A stretch of DNA of 5,106 bases, from contig CALJBY010000293.1 in the NCBI GenBank assembly GCA_938024025.1, positions 1 through 5,106 of the forward strand. Direction: 5' to 3'. A program made the translations under genes and the position numbers. The DNA is from an uncultured bacterium. GTDB lineage: Bacteria; Desulfobacterota; WTBG01. Position 1 is the first letter of the stretch, and every line of letters starts with the position of its first letter. The notes under the pieces were generated by a model. It saw nothing but the letters and a program-made list of their open reading frames with translations, was not told the origin of the DNA and did no database searches. This document shows positions 1 to 5,106 of this stretch, piece by piece.

Positions 1-840
1 CCGAAAGAAACTTTCCAGTGTGTGGGTCCCATAGAGCGGTGCGACTGAATCACTTTGCATCGCATGAATCAAAAATTGAAGGGAGGTGTATTTTCGTTTG
101 CTCAGGAAAGGTCGCATGAGTGTTAAAAGTATTTTTGGCAGCCCACCCGGTAGTGTTTTAATCTTTGGTTCTTTGCCGAGAATCTTGAATGCGCATGCTG
201 CTGCCTCCCGGTAGGTGTGTATTTCCGGGCCGCCAATGGGGAGGTCGGGTTCTTTAGATTCTATTGCTTCTACGCAAAACTTCGCGAGATCGGCCCCGTG
301 GATTGCATTTACCCGGTAGTTGCCATGTCCCAGAAGGTAGACTGTTCCCTTTTTGGCGAATTCGAAAAATTCTTTCATGTCGGCAAAAAAGGCCGTTGGC
401 CGTATGATACAGTAGTCGAGTCCCGAACCGATCAAGTCCCTCTCAAACATTCTTTTTATCCGGGTAATTTCTAAATGCTGAAACTCCGGCGTGGTAATGA
501 AAGAAACAAACAGAAACTTTTTAACGGATGCGGATAGGGCGCAGTCTAGAATATTTTTGTTTCCCTGATAATCCACATCTTCAAGGGGGATCTTTTCGCT
601 GGTTCTGGAACTGGCTATTCCCAGGGCTGACATGACCACATCTATGTCGTCACACACACCCGCAAGGGTATCAGGTTTAGTCACTTCTCCGACAAAGAGG
701 TCATCTATAGAATCTTTCACGCTGTCAAGTTTATGAGGGTTGCGGGCGAGCGCGCGGACCCAGTATCCCTGCCGCTTGGCTTCCCGGACGAGATAGGTGC
801 CCAGATATCCTGTTGATCCAATAATCAGTATCTTTTTCAT
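1..840 (-). CDS. NAD(P)-binding atypical SDR family protein (NmrA/NAD-dependent epimerase-like), 3' end cut by window
   Basis: The frame is open from the ATG at 840 to position 1, giving 280 residues with no stop; the C-terminus lies outside the window. The N-terminus MKKILIIGSTGYLG is a Rossmann beta strand plus a GxxGxxG dinucleotide-binding loop (Gly8, Gly11, Gly14). Arg33 in ARNPHKL after the second strand, with no acidic residue there, favours NADP(H). Later landmarks are MSALGIASS (70-78), KKFLFVSF (107-114), SGLDYCIIRPTAFF (139-152) and NAIHGADLAKF (178-188), all typical of the COG0702/NmrA-like group. The YxxxK catalytic pair of classical SDRs is not seen; Lys129 and Glu133 lie where that region falls, so it may be an atypical reductase, isomerase or redox sensor. 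Proteins of this group are often near 290-300 residues, so little is probably missing. The start is supported by a weak AGGTG Shine-Dalgarno at 848-852, 7 nt upstream, and an in-frame stop at 874-876. It lies 143 nt after the peroxidase gene. Substrate is unknown. Confidence 0.88.
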   Translation of the reverse strand, partial: MKKILIIGSTGYLGTYLVREAKRQGYWVRALARNPHKLDSVKDSIDDLFVGEVTKPDTLAGVCDDIDVVMSALGIASSRTSEKIPLEDVDYQGNKNILDCALSASVKKFLFVSFITTPEFQHLEITRIKRMFERDLIGSGLDYCIIRPTAFFADMKEFFEFAKKGTVYLLGHGNYRVNAIHGADLAKFCVEAIESKEPDLPIGGPEIHTYREAAACAFKILGKEPKIKTLPGGLPKILLTLMRPFLSKRKYTSLQFLIHAMQSDSVAPLYGTHTLESFFR

Positions 841-983
841 AGAGCCACACCTATAACGAGTACTTTCCCCTGATTATCCTGGGCCGCAGGTATATCGTGT
901 AGCGGTCGCCGTTTTAGCCTGTTGAGGTGGAAAGGGAAAAGAAAGAGTGTAGTGAGCCGCGTAACACAAAGTATTTGCTATGG
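841..983 (-). other. Intergenic gap between peroxidase and SDR genes
   Basis: This 143-nt spacer holds no ORF and no convincing hairpin followed by a T-run on the minus strand, so read-through from the peroxidase gene into the SDR gene is possible. A GATAAT hexamer read on the minus strand, near 871-876, resembles a -10 box, but the sequence 17 nt further upstream (TACACG) is a poor -35. A short CCTG/CAGG inverted repeat with a 5-nt loop lies near 878-890. Neither is strong enough to call as a separate site. Confidence 0.5.
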
Positions 984-2027
984 CTAATCCAGTTTCGGTT
1001 TTGGTGTTGCCTCTGTTATGGCAGGCAAAACAGGATATTCAATCCTGGGTTGTACACCGGTAGTCGTTTTTAAGAATGCAACTATCTTGTCTGTCTGGTC
1101 CTGCGTCAGGGAAATGCCTAATTGTGATGAGCCCATAATGGCAACTGCTTCTCTCAAACTCCACACCTTACCGGAATGGAAGTAAGGCGGCGTGATGGCT
1201 ATGTTCCTGAGGGAAGGGGACTTAAAGACATATTCATCAGATTTTACCCCCGTTACTTTAAATCGTCCCGTATCTCCCGCAGTAATTTCTGAGTTGGGTT
1301 TTTCTACCACCCCAAAGGGGAAATAGCCGGTTCCTCCCATATTGATTCCTCCATGACAGGAGGAACATCCCTTCTTCATGAAGAGTTTGAGACCTTCCTG
1401 CTCTTGTTTCACGAGAGCAGTACTGTCCCCCTGCAGATAGGTGTCAAAAGGTGCATCAGGAGTGAGGAGCGTAGCCTCGAATGCCTCAATTGCCTGAGCG
1501 GTAGTATCGAAGGTGATGGGATCCTCCTCCTGAGGAAATGTCTCTTTGAATGCTTCAACGTATCCGGGCATACTTTTAAGGGTAGCTACCAGTCTTTCCG
1601 GGGTGGTATTCATCTCGATCGCTGCTTGTGGCGGTCCTTTTGCCTGTTCCTTGAGATCGAGGGCTCTCCCGTCCCAGAATTGGGCGATATTAAAAATGGC
1701 ATTAAATACGGTGGGTGCATTTCTCCCCCCCTTTTGCCAGCCGTGCCCTACTGAAGTTTCCTGTAGATCAACTCCTCCGGTCCCGATGTTGTGACAGGTG
1801 TTGCAGCTGATCAATCCGCTCGCTGACAGGCGCGGATCAAAATAGAGCATTTTACCAAGGTTCACCTTGGCCGTGGTGAGAGGGTTATTACTCAGGGCAG
1901 GAGGTGTCTTAGGGATGGGCTTAAATATTTTCTGGGCCTTTGCCATCACATCATCCTCAGCGCACAGCACGACAGGCGTGAAAGCAAGCAGGAGGCAGGA
2001 AAGTGCGATAACTGTTTTCTTTTTCAT
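984..2027 (-). CDS. ccpA: Periplasmic di-haem cytochrome c peroxidase (CcpA/MauG family)
   Basis: This 347-residue protein reduces hydrogen peroxide to water in the periplasm, taking electrons from small cytochromes c or cupredoxins. Residues 1-23 form a Sec signal peptide (KKK, hydrophobic core, likely cleavage after LCA); Cys22 does not fit a lipobox because Leu precedes it. Two c-type haem sites are present: CNTCH (75-79, expected low-potential peroxidatic haem) and CSSCH (221-225, expected high-potential electron-entry haem). Family landmarks are all present: GHGWQ (94-98) with the His that leaves the peroxidatic haem on activation, GGRNAPTVFNA (100-110), FWDGR (117-121) with the Trp between the haems, Glu127 in LKEQA, PPYFHSG (280-286), and IMGSSQLG (297-304) with Met298 as the likely distal ligand of the high-potential haem. 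A short proline-rich tail (about 324-347) follows the catalytic core. The start is ATG at 2027; an in-frame ATG at 2045 lacks a ribosome binding site and would add six residues before the signal peptide. Length is normal. The symbol is a family name; ccp or macA are used for close relatives. Confidence 0.95.
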   Translation of the reverse strand: MKKKTVIALSCLLLAFTPVVLCAEDDVMAKAQKIFKPIPKTPPALSNNPLTTAKVNLGKMLYFDPRLSASGLISCNTCHNIGTGGVDLQETSVGHGWQKGGRNAPTVFNAIFNIAQFWDGRALDLKEQAKGPPQAAIEMNTTPERLVATLKSMPGYVEAFKETFPQEEDPITFDTTAQAIEAFEATLLTPDAPFDTYLQGDSTALVKQEQEGLKLFMKKGCSSCHGGINMGGTGYFPFGVVEKPNSEITAGDTGRFKVTGVKSDEYVFKSPSLRNIAITPPYFHSGKVWSLREAVAIMGSSQLGISLTQDQTDKIVAFLKTTTGVQPRIEYPVLPAITEATPKPKLD

Positions 2028-2034
2028 GACATTA

Positions 2035-2040
2035 CTCCTC
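2035..2040 (-). promoter_or_regulatory. Ribosome binding site that fixes the peroxidase start
   Basis: Read on the minus strand, GAGGAG lies 7 nt before the ATG at 2027. It overlaps the coding stretch that would be used if translation began at the ATG at 2045, which has no comparable site. This places the start at 2027, directly before the MKKK signal peptide. Confidence 0.85.
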
Positions 2041-2104
2041 AGCATGGTTTTAGTCCTTATGCTGAATACCGGAAAAAAAGAAGTGTACTGATGCTCCAGC
2101 TGTT

Positions 2105-2133
2105 CTTATAGCACAGAAGAGGGCAGGGGTAAA
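2105..2133 (-). promoter_or_regulatory. Candidate sigma70-type promoter of the peroxidase gene
   Basis: On the minus strand TTTACC (2133-2128, 4 of 6 matches to the -35 consensus) is separated by exactly 17 nt from TATAAG (2110-2105, 5 of 6 matches to the -10 consensus). A TG dinucleotide one base upstream of the -10 makes it an extended -10 element. It begins 8 nt after the stop codon of the Cys-rich gene and would start transcription near 2098, giving a leader of about 70 nt to the ATG at 2027. The match is visible in the sequence; activity is inferred. Confidence 0.5.
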
Positions 2134-2140
2134 CTGCTAT

Positions 2141-2965
2141 CTATACCATTCTTCCCAAGGCAATGAAGAGGTCACGGGTAATAACACCCGGGTGTCCCTT
2201 TTCCTCGGCTACCTGGTCAGCACACCGAATGATCTTTTTTGCGAGTTCTTCACCATTTTCTCTATCAATGAGAACGTCAGCGATCACATTGGTTGTATGC
2301 CCGCACCAGAGCTTATTGTTTACGAGTTCCTTAGCTCTATCGAGCAGCTGGAATTCGTGTTCCACCTGTTCCTCACACTGCCGGCCGAACCCCTCATCAC
2401 AGAGAAGACATGCCCCAAAATGGCTCATGTCAAGCTCCTGTGTCTCCGGTAGCTTTTCGGGCAGTTTTTTATATGTACCGTCCTGAACGAGATCGGCAAA
2501 GGACTGACTGATTATTACGGTGGTAACCCCCCGAACAGCGTTCTCCTTTGCCTTTTTTTCGGCATACCGTTGAACCTTCAGTGCCGTTTCCATCGGAACC
2601 GTTCCATCCGAGAGTGCAGCACTCAGGCAGAACCTGGCATGGCAGCACCAGCGGTACTCTTCTGAGTCCCCCAGGATGTCATGATAGGCTGCGCTGATTT
2701 GCGTGTTTTCATGGCAGACATCCGATACCTTTTTTGCACAGCGGGCACACATCATGATGTAGTCATTGGCGTATTTTGGCACCCACCCCTTTCCTTCACC
2801 CGGAACAAATACATCTCCATACTCACGAAAAAATTTCTTTTGTCCCATTGTTGTAATGTAGGTGTCAAGGCACTGGTTGGAGCAAAAAACCAGATCCTTC
2901 AGTTCAATGAATTTCATTACCAGGTCCTTATTACATTGACTGCACAAAATTTGTTCTTCTGTCAT
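2141..2965 (-). CDS. Cysteine-rich cytoplasmic protein with N-terminal TRASH-like metal-binding motif and a duplicated Cys/His module
   Basis: This 274-residue protein has no signal peptide or membrane segment and contains 15 cysteines. Residues 8-32 carry C8-x2-C11 and C28-x3-C32; the C8-x19-C28-x3-C32 spacing fits the TRASH pattern (C-x19-22-C-x3-C) known from proteins for heavy-metal sensing, trafficking and resistance. The rest is an internal duplication. Copy 1 (about 70-163) has C73-x2-C76-x7-C84 and then W106-C107-x-H109; copy 2 (about 183-274) has C186-x2-C189-x7-C197 and then W220-C221-x-H223. In each copy a lysine- and glutamate-rich helical segment follows (RYAEKKAKEN 133-142 against RCADQVAEEK 247-256), then a GV pair. 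These clusters could bind zinc, copper or another soft metal. I do not recognise a named family for the repeated module. The gene lies 43 nt after the copper ATPase and probably shares its transcript, which suggests a role in metal handling such as sensor, chaperone or buffer; this is inference. No DNA-binding helix-turn-helix is evident. The start ATG has a strong GAGGAG site. Confidence 0.85.
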   Translation of the reverse strand: MTEEQILCSQCNKDLVMKFIELKDLVFCSNQCLDTYITTMGQKKFFREYGDVFVPGEGKGWVPKYANDYIMMCARCAKKVSDVCHENTQISAAYHDILGDSEEYRWCCHARFCLSAALSDGTVPMETALKVQRYAEKKAKENAVRGVTTVIISQSFADLVQDGTYKKLPEKLPETQELDMSHFGACLLCDEGFGRQCEEQVEHEFQLLDRAKELVNNKLWCGHTTNVIADVLIDRENGEELAKKIIRCADQVAEEKGHPGVITRDLFIALGRMV

Positions 2966-2971
2966 GGTATT

Positions 2972-2977
2972 CTCCTC
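2972..2977 (-). promoter_or_regulatory. Ribosome binding site of the Cys-rich gene
   Basis: Read on the minus strand, GAGGAG lies 6 nt before the ATG at 2965. It sits in the 43-nt gap after the ATPase stop codon and supports independent translation initiation within a shared transcript. Confidence 0.8.
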
Positions 2978-3008
2978 ACCGGTATCGTACTATTTTTTGT
3001 TTACGTGC

Positions 3009-5106
3009 TTAAAGCTGCTGGTAACGTGGTGCTAGATTTGCCCTTTTGAGCATCAAAGAGTTGGTGACCACAAAAAGTGAGCTTATTGCCATGGCTGTCA
3101 TGCCAATAACAGGGTGGAGCAGTCCCATGATAGCAACCGGTATGGCTATGAGATTATAAAAGAAGGCCCAGAAAAGGTTCTGTTTGATCTTCTTAAAGGT
3201 GCTGGTCGACAGTTTCACCGCCGAGATCACGGCACTCAATTCTCCTCTCACCAGGGTAATTTCAGAGGATTCAATGGCAATGTCCGTCCCGGTTCCTATA
3301 GCTATTCCAACATTTGCCTGAGTCAATGCAGGTGCATCATTAATCCCGTCACCCACCATGGCAACCATGCCATGTTTGTCCTGGAGTCTTTTGATTTCCT
3401 GGACTTTATCACCTGGCATCACTTCGGCCAGAACTCTTTCAATTCCTACTTTCTGTGCAATAGCTGCGGCTGTCCTCTTATTATCTCCTGTTATCATAAC
3501 AGTTTCAAACCCCATGCTGCTTAATTCTTGTATAGCATCCCTTGAATCCTCTTTGAGTCTGTCCGCCACAGCAATTATTCCCACCGCTGTATTATCAACA
3601 GCAACAAGCATAACCGTCTTTGCTTCATCTTCCAACTTCTCAAGGGACTTCGTCAGGGCATCAAATGAAACGTTTTTATGTTTCAGTAATCGGGGGCTTC
3701 CAATCAATACCTCACGTCCATCAACATTTCCTTTAACACCTTGACCGGTTAAGGACTCAAAGCCTTGCAAATCATTCAGCTTTAGGCCTCTCTCTTTAGA
3801 TTCAGTGACTATTGCTTGGCCCAGTGGATGTTCAGAGCCAGATTCTACGGATCCTGCAATCATTAACAAATCATCTATGCCAAAGCTATTACACGGAATA
3901 ATATCTGTCACACCCGGCTTCCCTTTGGTTATGGTACCCGTCTTGTCAAAAACAACAGCCTTGATGTTCTGAAGTGTCTGAATAGCTTCCCCCCGGCGGA
4001 TGAGAATACCCCGCTCAGCACCCATACCGCTTCCCACCATCAGTGCAGTGGGAGTTGCCAGACCCAGGGCACAGGGACAGGCAATTACTAAAACGGTAAT
4101 GGAGGCAAAAAGGGCCAGGGCAATGAGTCCCAGGGAGGGGTCAACCCATGGCAGGTAGATCTGGGCCCAGTTGGCAATGCCTACAAAAAAAGAGGGAAAT
4201 AACAGCCAGGCAGAAAAGGTTAAAACAGCTATACAAATAATTGTGGGGACAAAAAAGTAGGTGATTCTGTCGGCAAGCTCTTGAATAGGTACTTTAGTAC
4301 CCTGACACTCTTCTACCATCTTGATTACCTGTGAGAGAAAAGTGTCTTTACCAATCTTGGTTGCCTGTATGTGGAGGAGTCCTTGCTGATTGAGTGTTGC
4401 ACCGATAACCTCGTCTCCATCCTGTTTAGTAACAGGCATGGACTCACCGGTCGCCATAGATTCATCAACACTGCTCTCCCCTTTAACCACGGCACCATCG
4501 GTCGGTATCTTTTCTCCCGGTCGCACTACCATGACATCCCCCACCTGCACTTTTTCAATGGGGACCTCAACTTCCTCCCCGTCAACCAGGAGGTGGGCAC
4601 TTTTTGCTTCAAGCTTCAACAATTTCTTGATTGCCTGGGAAGCCCTTCCCCGTGCCATGGTTTCTAAATATCTTCCGATAAGATGAAAGGCCATAATCAT
4701 AGCAGCCGGCATGGCGAAACTCGGGATATTCACAAAAAATGATGCTATGGCAATGCCATAAGATGAAAAAACACCTAAAAAGATGAGGGCATCCATGCTG
4801 GGACTGAGGTGCAGCAACCCTTTGATCGCGGAAACATTGGTCTTGTGACCGGCCCAGAAGACAACAGGAGTTGCCAGGAGGAACATAATCCAGTAGTGAT
4901 AGAGATGGAGGAAATGTATGTGTTTAACCCACATTACCAGCATGAGGAGGGTCATGGGGCCGGTAAATGCCCAGGCAATAATGAGGCGTCTGCGGGCTTC
5001 TTTGACCTTTTTTAGATCGTCATCCTCTTTTTCAACCTTCTCGTGCTGTGTTCCCTCCTCTTCCTTGACAAAATAGCCCATTGTGGTGATTGTTTTTTTT
5101 AAATCA
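3009..5106 (-). CDS. copA: Copper-exporting P1B-type ATPase, 5' end cut by window
   Basis: This inner-membrane pump uses ATP to export Cu(I) from the cytoplasm. Counting from the first visible Met (ATG at 5081), the landmarks are: membrane segments near 33-51 and 60-78; Met96-Asp97; segments near 98-118 and 122-139; actuator TGES (211-214); the CPC metal site in a membrane helix (335-337); phosphorylated Asp379 in DKTGT; SEHPLG (416-421) in the nucleotide-binding domain, typical of P1B pumps; TGDN (531-534); [10 protein letters not shown] (577-586); and the last two helices with FYN (641-643) and MAISS...NSL (664-676). CPC plus YN plus MxxSS is the P1B-1, Cu(I) signature; Ag(I) is a possible second substrate. 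The ATG at 5081 is probably not the start: it has no Shine-Dalgarno, the frame is open to the window edge, and residues before and across it ([14 protein letters not shown]) resemble the last helix and strand of an HMA domain. A charged linker (about 6-32) follows. The full protein is probably over 740 residues, as usual for CopA. The stop is TAA at 3009. Confidence 0.95.
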   Translation of the reverse strand, partial: DLKKTITTMGYFVKEEEGTQHEKVEKEDDDLKKVKEARRRLIIAWAFTGPMTLLMLVMWVKHIHFLHLYHYWIMFLLATPVVFWAGHKTNVSAIKGLLHLSPSMDALIFLGVFSSYGIAIASFFVNIPSFAMPAAMIMAFHLIGRYLETMARGRASQAIKKLLKLEAKSAHLLVDGEEVEVPIEKVQVGDVMVVRPGEKIPTDGAVVKGESSVDESMATGESMPVTKQDGDEVIGATLNQQGLLHIQATKIGKDTFLSQVIKMVEECQGTKVPIQELADRITYFFVPTIICIAVLTFSAWLLFPSFFVGIANWAQIYLPWVDPSLGLIALALFASITVLVIACPCALGLATPTALMVGSGMGAERGILIRRGEAIQTLQNIKAVVFDKTGTITKGKPGVTDIIPCNSFGIDDLLMIAGSVESGSEHPLGQAIVTESKERGLKLNDLQGFESLTGQGVKGNVDGREVLIGSPRLLKHKNVSFDALTKSLEKLEDEAKTVMLVAVDNTAVGIIAVADRLKEDSRDAIQELSSMGFETVMITGDNKRTAAAIAQKVGIERVLAEVMPGDKVQEIKRLQDKHGMVAMVGDGINDAPALTQANVGIAIGTGTDIAIESSEITLVRGELSAVISAVKLSTSTFKKIKQNLFWAFFYNLIAIPVAIMGLLHPVIGMTAMAISSLFVVTNSLMLKRANLAPRYQQL

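Noticed and set aside
217..474. Plus-strand ORF of 85 codons
   Set aside because: It is antisense to the SDR frame, which is continuous over 280 codons with clear family motifs.
901..920. Possible terminator: GC-rich stretch followed by TTTT on the plus strand
   Set aside because: The CGG/CCG stem is only about 3 bp, and the T-run is on the plus strand although all the genes run on the minus strand.
1353..1754. Plus-strand ORF of 133 codons
   Set aside because: It lies wholly inside the peroxidase gene on the opposite strand and shows no recognisable domain; it is a shadow of conserved coding sequence. The same holds for the other plus-strand ORFs over the peroxidase, Cys-rich, ATPase and SDR genes.
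2028..2045. ATG at 2045 as the peroxidase start, adding six residues
   Set aside because: It lacks a ribosome binding site, while the ATG at 2027 has GAGGAG 7 nt upstream and begins directly with a typical signal peptide.
2070..2100. T-run on the minus strand as a terminator for the Cys-rich gene
   Set aside because: The 7-T run near 2072-2078 is not preceded by a stable GC-rich hairpin; only weak, imperfect pairings could be found.
2141..2965. Cys-rich protein as a transcription regulator or a c-type cytochrome
   Set aside because: No helix-turn-helix is evident, there is no CxxCH haem motif, and no signal peptide for export is present.
5082..5106. A-rich tract upstream of the ATG at 5081 as an ATPase promoter or leader
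   Set aside because: The frame is open through it and encodes residues that look like the end of an HMA domain, so it is more likely coding.

Overview
The window is compact bacterial sequence with every recognisable gene on the minus strand, so it is best read from high to low coordinates. Gene order in the direction of transcription is: a P1B-type copper-exporting ATPase (cut by the right edge), a cysteine-rich cytoplasmic protein with a TRASH-like metal-binding motif, a periplasmic di-haem cytochrome c peroxidase, and an NAD(P)-binding atypical SDR protein (cut by the left edge). An exported c-type di-haem peroxidase implies a Gram-negative respiring bacterium with a cytochrome c maturation system. 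Base composition is moderate, with AT-rich gaps and GAGGAG Shine-Dalgarno sequences. The sequence alone does not fix the phylum.

Layout: 5106-3009 is the copper ATPase. Its reading frame stays open to the window edge, and the residues just before the first visible ATG look like the end of a heavy-metal-associated (HMA) domain, so the true start lies outside. After a 43-nt gap comes the Cys-rich gene (2965-2141), preceded by a clear ribosome binding site. After a further 113 nt, which hold a good sigma70-type promoter candidate, comes the peroxidase (2027-984), whose start is fixed by its ribosome binding site. A 143-nt gap with no convincing terminator leads to the SDR gene (840 to beyond position 1). 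No RNA genes, mobile elements, CRISPR arrays or long repeats were seen, and no gene-free stretch exceeds 300 bases.

Functionally, the ATPase should pump Cu(I) out of the cytoplasm. The Cys-rich protein beside it carries metal-ligand motifs and is a plausible copper (or other soft metal) sensor, buffer or chaperone. The peroxidase removes hydrogen peroxide in the periplasm using electrons from small redox carriers. Together these suggest a metal and oxidative stress locus, but the link between them is inference from adjacency. The least described item is the Cys-rich protein: after its TRASH-like N-terminus it contains two copies, about 114 residues apart, of a C-x2-C-x7-C ... W-C-x-H module followed by a helical segment, which I cannot match to a family I know.
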